Below are positions 1-12,170 of a DNA stretch of 64,000 nucleotides, one piece after another. Every line of letters begins with the position of its first letter. The stretch's first letter is position 1. The stretch comes from Trichosphaerium sp. ATCC 40318. Taxonomy: Eukaryota; Discosea; Flabellinia; Trichosidae. Under the pieces are notes generated by a model. That model ran no database searches. It worked only from the letters and a program-made list of their open reading frames with translations, and was not told where the DNA came from. A program made the translations under genes and the position numbers. The stretch lies in assembly GCA_038496445.1 (NCBI GenBank), contig JALMLS010000504.1, forward strand, positions 62,001 to 126,000. The letters run 5' to 3'.

Positions 1-601
1 TTGAACATTGGTTAGAAAATTCGCATGAAAAGAAAAAAAAAAAAGACGTCAAGTAGTTTTACATCAAGGTGGCTGTAAACCTTTCTGAAAATAACTTCTT
101 TTAGTTTAATTAATCTCTATGAATATATTACGAGCAATTTTGAGCAAAACCACGTGTCCAAAAATCGATAGTGTTTCAACAAAACAATAACGAACTTTTT
201 GTAAGCAAAAAAGAAATTTCATCAAACCCGAAATTTAAATCTACTAACCTGCTAAAGCTGTAACTTGCTCGATATCATGCTTCTTAGCAAATTTCATTAC
301 TTCGCTAACGTCTTGTGAAGATACTGCTTGTATTATTGCACGTGGTTGACCATCTGGTACGTCATTTGGTAAAATAAGAACTTGGTTCCTATAGAACGAT
401 TAAAAAACCCAAAAAAGACTCAAACTTCCAAAAAGCCTGACTCTTGGCGTGTTTACAACAGAAAAAAGTAAGTTGAACGTACTTTATGTTATCATAGCGG
501 ATATCTCCAGGAAGAAGTACATTCCCTCCAATAACATCTCGTAGGTCTTGCCATGGTTGCGTTGATGCCAAGAACACGAGTGATAAAAGAAGTAGGGTAA
601 C
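1..601 (-). CDS. FAD-binding oxidoreductase (berberine-bridge-enzyme type), N-terminal part, runs off left edge
   Basis: Two exons are visible on the minus strand. The first (601 down to about 498) starts after a TAG acceptor and encodes a hydrophobic stretch (TLLLLSLVFLAST) followed by QPWQDLRDVIGGNVLLPGD. The second (about 389 to 250) encodes NQVLILPNDVPDGQPRAII and then SSQDVSEVMKFAKKHD. This matches the start of the FAD-binding PCMH domain of BBE-like oxidases, where a 'PAAIV.C....DV..A..FA' segment precedes the flavin-attachment GGGHS motif; that motif would lie past the edge. The hydrophobic leader suggests secretion. The initiator ATG is in an upstream exon I could not place. The second exon ends at a GTTAGT donor; without splicing a stop follows at once, so a truncated relic is the alternative. 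Confidence 0.55.
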
Positions 602-1700
602 CTAAAGACATGGTAACATTAGTTTATTATTTAACTCATAAAAGGTCACGTGCTTGAAGAGGTGTTGCCATCAAGTTTGAAAAGCTTTTCAAAATAACAG
701 GAACAGAATTACACTATTTTTAGAAGCGCACACGCTAGAAGATTCACACAGTTTTCAATAAATATCAGCGAGCGTCTAGAGGTTTAGTTAAAATCTATTA
801 CAGTCAAAATCATCCATATAAAATTGAGTTCACCTTTAATTTTCCCGTTGCTCCGCTTGAAAACTCTTGCAGTCACGTGACGTGGCTACAGCGCCGTGAA
901 TGTCTTATATATTGACGTATACGCCACAACGGCGCAAGATTATGGGCACCACGTAAGAAAGAAATCCCGTTTCAGTGCGCAGTTAATCGCTTGTGCTGTG
1001 TCAACGTACGTCACGGATTACAGTGACAAAAAAAAAAAATGAGTATTTGTAAAGTACGCAAACTCTCGCTGATGCTCGCACAACTATTGACATAGGCTTC
1101 CTTTCACGCTGAACCGGAGTTAAAACAGTACACTGTAAAGTTTAGAGATGTACCAAAACAAACCTTCAAGTTGTCCCGACACGACCAAACTCATAGCTCT
1201 TGTTTTTTGGGATACTTTTGGAGCAGCAAAATGGGAGCAGAAAGAATGGAAAGTTTTTTTGTATTTCAAGATTTTTTTTTTATTTTACGTAGCTCGACTC
1301 TCCTCTATCTTGTTGAACCTAAGATGACAATTATAAGCTTGATCACCTCTTCAGCAGTCATTTGGTATCCTTTGTATACTGCCAGTACATTTCAAAAAGA
1401 GGTCAATTAGAACCTTCCATTGAGCTTCAACAGAAGATATAGAGCGTCTTGTAAGGTTTTCATTGAAGTTTATCTTCTTTGTTTTTATGTTTATATATTT
1501 TCCACCCAAGTAGTAATACAAATGCAGAAGCGCTAACTTCAGATACACTAACAAAAAAAAATCAGCATCCAAGAGAGAAAGTGAAGAAGAGCTTTCACTG
1601 AGTCGTTCTTTTTCAACCGAAAAAAAAATGCAAAAAAAAAAAATGTCATTTTTAGCGCTGAGAGGCTGTATCACGGGTTCACGATGACCCATGATGTAGT
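602..1700. other. No confident gene; promoter/spacer
   Basis: About 1.1 kb between two minus-strand genes. It holds several CACGTG hexamers (for example near 637 and 871), a GC-richer patch at 840-1020, and A-rich runs. Open frames here are short, low in complexity and lack family resemblance, so I call none. Confidence 0.5.
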
Positions 1701-2267
1701 TTAAATTAAAGCGTACCGCCATAGCCACCATGACACGATGGCAAAGTCCTCAGAAGGCAAAAACTGCCAAGCACCGTAAACTCCTAATCCAGCTGCAACG
1801 CCAAAGAAAGCAGCGTAGAATGAAGCAATCACTGCTGCAGTGCCGGCATACACAACACAAAAAAAAGGCATAAAAGCAAGTGAAAGCATCACTTTAGGTA
1901 CAATATCGGCTACAGTGTCTACAAAAAAAGAGCGTGAGGGTTGTTTTAACGCAAAATAAAGTTATTCGTTAAATAAACAATAAACGCAATTCCCACGTAC
2001 TTGTTTTTGCGCGTTGAACGGGACTTTCAACTCTCTTCTCTAATTCAGCCTTCTTCCAGATGTTGTCCATTACTTTATTCCAGAACTTTGTCATATACTT
2101 GTTCGTACGCTCTAGTATTGCCTCTCGCTCTTATTTTGAGTAAGAGACAATAAAAAACGGTATTTGTTTTACGTACTCGCCAAAGCACCGAAATACATGA
2201 GGGATAGAACCCCTACGCCATCCCAGGCGCACCACAATGGGTAGGCTATACTGCCGAACCAATCCAT
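1701..2267 (-). CDS. Small membrane protein, unknown function, three exons
   Basis: The ATG at 2267 opens MDWFGSIAYPLWCAWDGVG, a hydrophobic first exon ending at a GTACGT donor near 2179. The middle exon (about 2130-2005) is charged and helical (KREAILERTNKYMTKFW, then KKAELEKRVESP) and ends at a second GTACGT donor. The last exon (about 1921-1701) contains two or three membrane segments rich in Ala, Gly and Phe (LAFMPFFCVVYAGTAAVIA, then GVAAGLGVYGAW) and ends WWLWRYALI, stop. The total is about 145 residues. I do not recognise the family; the alternation of membrane segments with a charged linker suggests a small integral membrane protein of an internal membrane. Its start codon lies 57 bp from the oppositely oriented nucleotidase gene, so the two probably share a promoter. 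Confidence 0.65.
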
Positions 2268-2324
2268 GGCTGTTTGAATGAACTGTAACGACTTTTTGTG
2301 ATTTCTATTTTATTCGGACTGAGA
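2268..2324. promoter_or_regulatory. 57-bp bidirectional intergenic promoter
   Basis: The start codons of the divergent membrane-protein gene (minus, 2267) and HAD nucleotidase gene (plus, 2325) are separated by only 57 bp. Both transcription starts and both 5' leaders must fit here or overlap the opposite gene. No CACGTG or clear TATA box is present in the gap. Confidence 0.5.
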
Positions 2325-3647
2325 ATGTCAGAAAGCACCAAATGTGTCGTGGCTGTTGACTGCGATGAAGGTATAGTTTAATGGAGAAGTGTTGTACTAA
2401 TAAGAAGAAGTTCTCGCAGAGTTTGTTAAAAACCTTGCTTTATGGCATAATGACGCCTATAAAACGTCGCTCACAATAGCTGACTTTGTTTCGTATGATT
2501 TCATGAACGTCTGGGGTGGAACCATGGAAGAGTGTATGTAAAAACTACTAAACTCGTTTCTGTACAAATGGAAACGTTCTATTCAAAGTTTGAAGCGACA
2601 CTAACGCTAAACTCTCCTAGCCGTCGTAAAAGTGAAGCAATTCTTCAAATCTAGCTACTTCCAAGATCTAGATGTCATTCCAGGATCACAAGAGGCAAGT
2701 AATACAGCTAAAATCGAATAACTTACAAACAATACTATAAACGGTACTGAGCGTATCTAGCTCTTTATTTAACGCGTCTCAGCCTATTTCAACCTGTTTC
2801 ATATATTTTTTTCACGCGCCAATTTCTTACTTCTTTGCAGGTACTAACTGAATTGGCTGCTACTGGAAAATTCAAATTTATTATTGTAACGTCAAGACAA
2901 CATCATTTGGAGCAAATAACAAAAACATGGTACGTTGCACGTGCAACATTACAACAACATTCAAAAATTTCAAAAAAAAACTATTTCGGACCACCATGTG
3001 TTGCCAGTGGATTAGATAGACTTTCGGGAATGATGTATTTTGTCGTGTGTATTATTTTATTATATTTTCGTCGTTCTTTGTGCTGATTTGTTTGTGCTGT
3101 GGGTAGGATTGATAAACATTTTCCAAATATTTTTTCAGATATCAAGTTGGGTAATCATTACGGTACTACTGGAAAGAAGATATCAAAACCAGAGATGTGT
3201 AAACAAATCGGTGCTAAGATACTCATCGATGACTCTTTGAAGTATGCACGACAATGCGCAGAGGCAAAAATGAAGGTAACAAAAAAAAGAAACATTCCAA
3301 TCAGTTCAAAAAAACTTACGGTTTTTTTAATTTGTTTTCTGTCTTTCCGTCACAAAGTGCCATTTCTTCCTGAGATGGTTTATTTACGCATACTATAATT
3401 TTTCATCTATAACTTGCAACTATTGATTGTTTATTTGGTTTTTAATCGAACAGAAAATGAGGTTTTCTTTTTTTTTTTTTGTTTATTATTAATGTAGGTT
3501 TTACTGTTCGACTGGAAAGGAATTTACCCTTGGAACAACATACCAAAAGGAGAGAAGCCTGTGGCAGAGCAATATCCTGGTTTAGCGCAACGTGTAGGAA
3601 ACTGGCAGGAAGTTAAAACTCATTTACTTAACTTGCTAAACGAATAA
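2325..3647 (+). CDS. HAD-superfamily 5'(3')-deoxyribonucleotidase-like phosphatase
   Basis: Six exons join in frame. Exon 1 encodes MSESTKCVVAVDCDEV; DCDEV is the HAD motif I (DxDxV) holding the nucleophile and acid/base aspartates. Later exons give HNDAYKTSLTIADF, VIPGSQEVLTELAA and KFKFIIVTSRQHHLEQ (motif II Ser/Thr in 'VTSR'). A motif III lysine region follows (KISKPEMCKQIGAK), then ILIDDSLKYARQC (motif IV, DD). The C-terminal exon reads VLLFDWKGIYPWNN. This order matches NT5C-type cytosolic nucleotidases and related HAD proteins, which dephosphorylate (deoxy)nucleoside monophosphates. No signal peptide is seen. The third intron begins GC (GAG|gcaagt), the others GT. The stop codon is TAA at 3645. 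Substrate is inferred from family only. Confidence 0.75.
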
Positions 3648-3863
3648 ACAGAAAAACGTTTTAACAAGCAAAAAAACCCAGAGATTGCTTCTTGTCAGTA
3701 CACTGTTACCCAAAATAACTAATTCGTGATTGTAGTCGTACTACAATATAGACGAAATCTTCTACTGGTCACTCAAGCTTCAAAATTATATCACGTGGCC
3801 TTCTCACAATCAAACACAACCTGATATTTATTCGTATTTTTTTCCTTGTTTTTCTTCTTGTCA

Positions 3864-5606
3864 CTACCCGTAGTGTCGCATATGGTACCGAAAGCACATT
3901 GCCAAACGGTGTTTGGATACACAAGCCATCGTCATATCACGTGATAAAAAATCCTCACGATATTTATCAAAACCAGGATGAACAACCAAAAACCAACGTA
4001 TTTCATCATTTGGCATCACTTTTACACTTTGTTCCATAAGACTCTTCCATTTTTGTGCTTTTGCCCAAGACTTCCTAACGGCCTCACTGAAATACCTGAG
4101 ATATACATTATGAGATAATATCACCACTCAATAAATAAAGAAAAGAGTACGTACTCTCTCATTTTAGCAAGCTTTGTTTTATCTTTTTCTATCATTGGAA
4201 AGGCACGTGTACCATTAGGTAATACAACACTACCATATTTAAAAGATAATGTGCGACCAGGCAATAAGTATATCATAGAATGTAGTAGTATCGAGTCTTT
4301 ATCCATCTCAAACCAAGGAAGAAAACCATAACCTATTCAGGTCAACACAAAAAAAGAATGCGGAAAGGAAACTTTTCAAAAAAGGAAGCTATGCTAAGCA
4401 GGAACACTTCAGAACAATACTAAACAGGACATATGTGATACTTCAAGATTGTCCTGATATCTACTGCTAGTATGTACCTGTGTCTGTTTTTTTGAGTGTA
4501 TCGTGCCACAAGAAATTATACTGACCAGTCCCTCTAAGGCCAGAGCCATATGGTCCTACAAGGGCTGTAAGTATCGTGTGCCTAGTACTAAAAGGATGTT
4601 GTGATTTAAATAGATTACATACCTGGACCTGCAGGCAACCGTCTTACAGGGTCACCATTGTCTTCATCCATCCAATGATCTCTTTCAGGTATTGGTTTGA
4701 TGAGCTTTTCAAACTCTACCTCCAAACACGTGTCTAGCACATGATAAATCTCTTCACTAGCGACTAGTGGTACACCTCTGGTACTCCTAGATGAATAAAT
4801 AAGAACAGTTATTTAATTTAGAATGCATCAAAAGCGCAAAAACACAAACAAAGAAAATCGTACTTGTAATAAAATAGTTTCGGATCTTTTTCATCGTGTT
4901 TAGGTAATGGATGTTGTGTTGATGCGTAAGCTTCTTTATACAAGTCAGGTACAATACCTTCTTTCTCGAGAGCATCATTTATGATTTTATCATTGATAGT
5001 AGGTGGTGAATCATCTAAAAACAAATAAGTTTTTGACAGCCTTTTACACATGATTTTTTTCAGTGAAAAAGTGACTTTTGTGTATCGAAATGAAGAACTT
5101 TAAATGCTCGTACCGCGATCACTAGTTATAGTTAAGTCGTTTTCTAGAGATAAAGTTTCATCTACCATCTCTTTGACCTCGTTTTCTGTTGGTTTGTTTA
5201 TTTTAGGTAATAGATGGAGTTTAGACGTTATATCCGACATCCAGTACGCCTGTGTGCGTTGAGAGTCGTCCCATTTGAGTTCTGGATCTTTTAGGGCCTC
5301 TACTGCTACCGCTACTCTTTTAGTACCGCTGTACGCACGCGACCATGCTCCAGAGTCTGCTGGAGCGTCTAATTGCGTAATTATGTTTTGTATTGTGTTT
5401 GAGAGTTCAGGATGTTTCAAAGCTACGACTTGACGCCATAGTTCGTCTTTGGAGAATAGTTCGTTTGATTTGGAGCACAATGAACCAAAACGAGCTCTAG
5501 TTGTATCGCATGCCAATAACTGGGTTGTAAGTATTATGTCCTTAGGTAGACCAAGTAAACTGAGCGTTGTTGTGGTCATCTTGGCAGTTTTCGCGCGCTT
5601 TGACAT
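3864..5606 (-). CDS. F-box protein
   Basis: The first exon (5606 to about 5113) starts MSKRAKTAK and carries an F-box: LGLPKDIILTTQLLACDTTR, then FGSLCSKSNELFSKDELWRQ, then VVALKHPEL. F-box proteins link substrates to the Skp1-cullin ubiquitin ligase. The following exons encode an uncharacterised C-terminal domain of about 300 residues (SPPTINDKIINDALEKE, RRLPAGPGPYGSGLRGTG, LPWFEMDKDSILLHSM, EIRWFLVVHPGFDKYRED) ending RYHMRHYG, stop. Introns start GTATGT, GTACAT and GTACGTA. The substrate-binding part has no WD40, Kelch or LRR signature I can see, so the target is unknown. Confidence 0.6.
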
Positions 5607-6131
5607 ATAAAGCAAAAATCGGTTGTACTAAGCTGTAAACTTCTTTTCAACGAGACTCCGCTATTTTTTGGTAATGTCAAGCAAAGTAAATCAAAATACC
5701 GGAATTCTCCACTACCCTTGGCTGAGCAAAACAATACTATTGATTACGAAAGCTGAACTCGAGTCAGAATGTTACAGGTCCAACAGAGAATTTAAGCTTA
5801 CTATAAAAGAATAACAGATGTGACCCTAAATATTTCGCCTACCTTTTTAAAAAGGACTCCCGATTTGTAGCATGCACGTGCCTTTCTGCTCTTTCCCTCA
5901 TACAGAGAACTACATATGGATACACTAATGGATACCTTGCAGAGTTGCCCGAGGGCTACCTATGCTACACAAACCATCCCGAAAAATCAGGCTTAGCGCT
6001 AAACAGACTATTGAAATTGTATTCCAAAGACTACAGTTAAAACAAGATACACTAAGATCTATACGGGTTTTTGTAGCAACATGCTGCTATTTAGTTAATC
6101 GGTTTTTTTCGCAATCAGTGAGCACTATGTG
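5607..6131. other. Intergenic, no gene seen
   Basis: Between the F-box gene start and the 3' end of the first DNRLRE gene. It contains one CACGTG near 5874 and no plausible coding exon. Confidence 0.5.
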
Positions 6132-8555
6132 TTAGTTATAGGCTTCCATTTGTTCGGTAATTTTGGCCATTTCTTTGTCATACTTACTTTCCCTTGATTT
6201 ACTAAAACGCATATGTTAGCTTCCAGACTCAAAGTTTTCTTTTGTTTCTTACGTTACGTAAACACTTATCACTATTATTAGTATAAGTATAAGTATTGCT
6301 GCGCAAACAACAACAGGTATCAACCATGCTAGAAAGCTTGTTCCTTCATCATTGCTAGCAATGCAATTGCTTTCATCACGTGATACCAATAAACTTAATC
6401 CAAAACTAGATTCTTTACCTGTTCCACTCTTGATGGTACAATCTCCATCCTATCAACACAAAACATGTAAATAAAACTTCATCCTAAGTATATCATTCGT
6501 GCTTACAGTTGGCATGTTTCCTGTTGTCTCCAAGTCATGAGTTGGTTTCACATCAAGACAGTTTGTTAAAATAACTGGGATATCTAGTTCTTCACCTTTG
6601 TTCACTTCGACAGCACTGACATTAACGTTTATATCTCCAGCAAGTTCAGTACAACCAGTAACAGTTATAGTTGTCCCTGCATCAAGAGATACCACACCTT
6701 TAGATCATTAGTAAACACAAATCAAATAAGACTGCGTTTGAACCTGTTTCTGAAAGTGTGAAGTTGCCTTCTATGACGATATCGTTGACTATATTAACAG
6801 ATGATGTGATTTCCATATTATCTGGTATGAATACACTTGTGACGTTGGTACAGTCGGATTGTCCGCATCCTAAAGTGCTTGTGTTAGAACAACTGAAAGT
6901 TAAAGCAAAACGCACATACCAATTGTAGGAGATATTTGCTCAGTGAACTCCACTGGTTGCGCTACCGTCACATTGAACGGAAGCAAACTAAGAGACTGAT
7001 TAACATATGAATATTGTTACGTCTTCATGTACGTGAATTCCATAGCTACTGTGTCTCTTTTTGTACTTAGGGAAATTCGAGGAACAAGAAAGCAGAAGCC
7101 AGCTATTGCAACGCTGTTAGTTTAAACCAAAATATCTTGTCTGTTTGAAAAAAGCCTTCATCGCTTTAGCGAAGGTACATTCATTATTTTAAGCCTCACA
7201 AATAACTGAACTCAAGAAGGCTTGGGCGATATTCATGTTGTACCTGAAGTGGATTCTATTTGTATGACTCTTTGTGAATAGACTGGTATCTTGTCTATCG
7301 TAACTGTTGATGGTTCATCTTGGAATACACCTGCTATATCTGATGTACAAAGAGCGCACACGTGACTGTAGATAAAAAGGGATTCATCATTTTTATTCAA
7401 GAACCCTAATGAAGGTTGAGAACGAAAAAAGAGAAAGAACATGTTCGTACCATCATCGAAATAAAACTCGCAATTGATATTCGCTGCGCTTAATATAGGC
7501 GCTAGTGTTGGTGCATCTGTTGATGCATCTGTTGGTGGAAGAGTAGTTTGAACTGGTGAGTTTGTTGGAGTCATACTTGTCGGTGGCATTGTAGTAGGTG
7601 AAAGAGTGCTTGGAGGCAAAGTAGGCGTTAGGGTTGTTGGAGTTAGTGTTGGAGGCAAAGTGGGTGGTAGAGTTGTTGCAGGCAAAGTGGTCGGAACTGG
7701 TGTTGTGGGTTGCATTGTTGGCTCTACTGGAGCTTCAGTTGTGGGTGCTATTCTCTCTTCAATGTTAACGACTAAGTAAGGCCTATCAGTAGGCATTGGG
7801 CTATCGCAACTGTATTTGTCATATTAGCGTAAATACCTCAACAATACGGTGTTTGTTTACCTTGCAATAATCAACTGGGGATCTCCTCCAAAACCTCTTT
7901 TAGCTTGCTGAGAAGGATCGTACATAACCCATCCACGATTGTTGTTCGCTTTCCAGAAGTTTATGAAATCAGCAACGTCGTGCGCTATCGCGTTATCCAT
8001 ATAGGCAACTGGTGTCACAGGTGCCGAACCTGGGAGTCCTTGCCAAGAATCAAAAGTTGTAGTACCATTCCAAAAAGTAGTGGCAGTGCTAACTGTTAAT
8101 GGATTATCTCCAGATTCTACTCTTAAGAACAGTGTAGCGTTTATAATCATGTCGTCTCTTAGTAGAGGCCCTCCTGAGTTTGTTTAGTGACGTTTCGGTA
8201 GTAGGGGTTTTTTTTTGGTCACGTGCGTGACTTGAAGTGGTAAAACGAGTACCTTCGTCAATAAAGATGTTAAATCGGAGAAGCCCAATGCTTACGCCTA
8301 GTGAAATGCCCGGCCGTATGACTATTATCGCTTCAGTGCCAAATGAATCGAGAGTATCGTCTTCATCAATGTAAGTGTCTGTACATTGGTCTGCCTCGAT
8401 ACGAACTAAAATCTAGTTAGTTTTGAAATAAACTAAAAAAAGGTAGATAAATAGGATTCTCAAGGAGGTTTTTGGATATGCTTGCTTTCTGAGGCTGAGA
8501 TAAGATAACTTGCGGTTATAAATATAACAAGGCAGAAAAGATTGTGCTTCCACAT
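6132..8555 (-). CDS. Type I membrane surface protein with DNRLRE-like ectodomain and Thr/Pro stalk (copy A)
   Basis: Exon 1 encodes a signal peptide (MWKHNLFCLVIFITASYLI). Next come exons with a DNRLRE/CBM96-type pattern: ADQCTDTYIDEDDTLDSFG, then NATLFLRVESGDNPLTV, then VADFINFWKANNNRGWVMYD. This all-beta fold is found in secreted adhesive and carbohydrate-linked proteins. A long Thr/Pro stalk follows (about 7500-7760; TTLPPTLPPTLTPTT-type). Then come IGEPE-like beta exons, including SLGFLNKNDESLFIYSHVCA, EGNFTLSETG and VTGCTELAGDINVNV. A single transmembrane helix near the C-terminus (LIPVVVACAAILI-type, about 6290-6340) is followed by a short charged tail (SRESKYDKEMAKITEQMEAY). The layout is signal peptide, ectodomain, stalk, helix and tail. 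It is tandem to copy B just upstream. Role is inferred: cell-surface adhesin or wall-associated protein. Confidence 0.6.
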
Positions 8556-8841
8556 GAATAAATCCAAAAAAGATGATCGCGCTACTATTATTAACTTAAA
8601 CAGTTTTTTAACCATGACTTAAAGTACGTGCAATGTGTCACGTGTATCGGAGCGTTGTACCCTAAATCTATTTGATATCGGTTTGTTTATGCGCGCACTT
8701 TATTGGTACATATTACCACATACTGAACTGACAGGAAGTACGTTCATTTATTTTTTCGTGCTAAAAACCAATTGCATTTGGCGGCCAATTCTAGGTTTCT
8801 GCCGAAGATTTTTGTTTGTTAAAACCCGTGCGAACGAGGTA
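8556..8841. other. Spacer between tandem paralogues
   Basis: The spacer contains the promoter of copy A, with a CACGTG near 8640. A short open frame on the plus strand here has no family resemblance and is not called. Confidence 0.45.
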
Positions 8842-10997
8842 TTAGTTATATTCTTCCATTTTTTGATTAATTTTCGCCATTTCTTTGTCGTACTTGCTTT
8901 CCCTTGAGCACCTAAAAAAATGTAAAAAGTTTGCTATAAATAGGTATTTTTGTTTCGTACGTTAAGCAAACACTTATCACTACTATTGTTATAACGATAA
9001 TTAATGCTGCACCAACAACAACAGGTATCAGCCATATTAAAAAATTTGTTCCTTCATCATTGCTAGCAATGCAATTGCTTTCATCACGTGATACCAATAA
9101 ACTTAATCCAAAACTAGATTCTTTACCTGTTCCACTCTTGATGGTACAATCTCCATCCTATCAACGTAAAATAAGTGAATAAAATTTCATCCTAAGTATA
9201 TCATTCGTGCTTACAGTTGGCATGTTTCCTGTTGTCTCCAAGTCGTGAGTTGGTTTCACATCAAGACAGTTTGTTAAAATAACTGGGATATCTAGTTCTT
9301 CACCTTTGTTCACCTCGACAGCACTGACATTAACGTTTATATCTCCAGCAAGTTCAGTACAACCAGTAACAGTTATAGTTGTCTCTGCATCAAGAGATGT
9401 CACACCTTTAGGTCATTACCCAACTCATGTAAGGCTTGAAGAATCTAACCTGTTTCTGAAAGTGTGAAGTTGCCTTCAATGACGATATCGTTGACTACAT
9501 TAACGGATGATGTAATTTCCACATCATCTGGTATAACAATGCTTGTAATGTTCGAGCAATCAGAGTTACTACAGCCTAAAAGTACACGTATTAGAATCAA
9601 CTGATATTCTTTGAAACAATGCACCTAATGTAGGAGAAATTTGCTCAGTGAACTCCACTGGTTGTGCTACTGTCACGTTGAGCGACCTCAAACTAAAGCC
9701 ATTAGACTAGTGGTATGCTTATAAACTTACGTGAATTCCATGGCAACCATGTCTCTTTTTGAGTTAAGCTTAACACGAGGAACAAGAAAGCAAAACCCGG
9801 CTACAACTTTATAAGTTCAAATCCAAATCAACTTTTAATGTAGTTTTTGTTTATGGTTCCTACTTGTAGTAGCATCATTTTGAATGACTCTTTGTGAATA
9901 GACTGGTATCTTGTCTATCGTAACTGTTGATGGTTCATCTTGGAATACACCTGCAATATCTGATGTACAAAGAGCGCACACGTGACTGTAGATAAAAAGG
10001 GATTCATCATTTTTATTCAAGAACCCTAATGAAGGTAAGAACACAAAAACAGAGAAAGAACATGTTCGTACCATCATCGAAATAAAACTCGCAATTGATA
10101 TTCGCTGCGCTTACTATAGGAGCTAATGTTGTAGGGGCGTCAGTTGTTGGTGGTTCAGATGTAGGCGCGTCAGTAGGTGGGCTTGTAGGCGGTGGTATTA
10201 TGTTGATGACCAAGTAAGGTCTATCGCTAACAATTGGGCTATTGCAGCTGATGTATAACAATTTAGTTCACGATTTCCTTACTCTTTTGTTTACCTTGAA
10301 ATCAACGAGTCTTCACCTAAACCGACTGCTTTTTTGGAACTTGTAGAATAAATGGACCATCCATAGTTTGGGTCCGTTTTCCAACGATTGATAAAAGTAG
10401 TAACGTTTAGCTCTATTGTTCCGTATGCAAAGGGTAGGTTAATCGCAAGTATACTAATATCATAAAACCAAGATGAATAAGTCGAATCTTCATCCCACTC
10501 AGGAAAAGCAGAGTGGAAGGCTAACGACCCGTTGCCCTCTTCTACTGTTAAAACCAACGTGGCGTTATCGATTAGGTCATTTCTTCTAATAGGCCCACCT
10601 GAGTATGATTTAGGTGATGAATAAGCTTGAAAAGAGGTTTTACGCAAGTCACGTGTTAATTCTTGAACCGATGAATATTTACGGTAAAACAATTACCTTC
10701 GTCTTCGAAGATGTTAAATTTAATGAGACCAATGCGTTCTTCAATGCCAGATGCTACATTCAATGTAGTGACATTACTAAAAGAATCATTGGGGACATTT
10801 TCGTCAACGTAAGTGTCAATACACTGATCTGATTCGATACGAACTAACTTTTGTCAGTTTGAATAAAAAAAAAACCAAAAAAACATTAAAATAAATAAGA
10901 TCGTATTGGAATTCTGGCTATGCGTACATTCTAAGGCTGAAACAAGATAAATACTGGTTAAAAGTATAACCATAAAGCGGGGATTTTGTTTCCACAT
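8842..10997 (-). CDS. Type I membrane surface protein with DNRLRE-like ectodomain and Thr/Pro stalk (copy B)
   Basis: The ATG at 10997 opens a signal peptide (MWKQNPRFMVILLTSIYLVS). Exon 2 encodes IESDQCIDTYVDENVPNDSF and RIGLIKFNIFEDE, a textbook DNRLRE start. Exon 3 gives NATLVLTVEEGNGSLAF and the closing TFINRWKTDPNYGWSIY. The Thr/Pro stalk is short (PPPTSPPTDAPTSEPP). The rest matches copy A exon by exon: INCEFYFDDGTNMFF, SLGFLNKNDESLFIYSH, GFCFLVPRVKLNSKRDM, VTVAQPVEFTEQISPT, TVTGCTELAGDINVNV. A transmembrane helix (LIPVVVGAALIIVITIVVIS) and a tail ending KINQKMEEYN, stop, complete it. The N-terminal exons have diverged from copy A while the C-terminal exons, and even one intron, are nearly identical, which suggests gene conversion. 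Function is inferred from layout. Confidence 0.65.
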
Positions 10998-12170
10998 TGT
11001 TGTCATCAGTAGAAATAAAATCACAATCGGCAACTTTAAGTTTTCATGACTTAAGAGAAGCACAGTTTTCCGTTTACATCATCACTGTGTTACATGCGAA
11101 GACCTTAAATAAGTTGGCTGTAGTTTTTCAGCGATACAGATATGTGAAACATTTCAGCGCTGTTCTGTATGCAAGTTTCTTGACTTGTAAATACTTGAGG
11201 TATCAATAAGACTGTGCCAATGTGGAGACCTCGCAGTTTATGAGCAAGCGTGCACAAGGCTATTAGATGTAGAATGCAAGCTCATGAGAGCTTAGGTGTT
11301 GTGCTTGGCAGTGTATAACATAGCCAAGATCAAGTGGGCTAAACAACTTAAGGTCAATAACTTTTTAGGTTTAAATTCAAGGAAACAATCAATCAAGACA
11401 AAGCAACTAGCTCTAGCCATCGGTCAATTATTACACGTTCAATAAGCTTAACTAAAACACGGCGTGTGGAAACAGTGGGTAGAAATGGAATGATACGAGA
11501 GCAAAGAAGATGTCTTGGTTCAAAAGCGGAGAACTGAAAACTGTTTGACACTATGCAAATAATGAACCAGATGGAGAGCAGAGTCTGTCTCAAAGCTTGA
11601 ATTAGACAATAGTTTGTGATTACTTGCTCACTTAAAGCCACAAAATCCATGATTTGGGGTGTTGTTAAACTGTGCGTTGGTTAAGTAAGTTCAGCAACTG
11701 ATAAAAAGTCATCCACTTTTTAGTTAACCTTTATAATTTTCATGCCTTCTATTTTGTGTGACGGGTGCTAGCAGGTAAACGTTTGCAGATTAAAACAACT
11801 GCCGTATGTTCACGTGATGAATTACAACAAAAATAGGATTGATATCCAGATATCCTATTATCTCTTTTTCTGTTTCATACGAGCCAAGTGGTAAACTAAC
11901 TGATCAAATGAGTCAATCGCTGGACTAACGAGATGTAGCCGTAGCATACATACATCACTACTTTACTTCAAGCAGGTACTGCCTATAATACAACAATTAT
12001 GTAACAAATGTACACTTGGGCAAGTATAAAAATCAAACGAAATGTCACTTGGAGACTTAACACTTGTTGTTAAGATAACTTGAACGAATAAACCGTAAAA
12101 CGACAATGCACATCTCTCTAGCGTAGAATGCAAGGTTCAGGCGGACCTGAGCCGCTTTTTAAAGTAATTA
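10998..12170. other. Intergenic, no confident gene
   Basis: About 1.2 kb with one 85-codon open frame on the minus strand (11393-11650) that has no recognisable features, a CACGTG near 11812, and a short palindrome around 11837-11861 (GGATTGATATCC...). Nothing else is supported. Confidence 0.45.

Noticed and set aside
1351-1731. 126-codon minus-strand frame overlapping the 3' end of the small membrane protein gene
   Set aside because: Reads through homopolymers and overlaps a better three-exon model in another frame.
11393-11650. 85-codon minus-strand frame
   Set aside because: No domain, signal or splice context; length compatible with chance in this composition.
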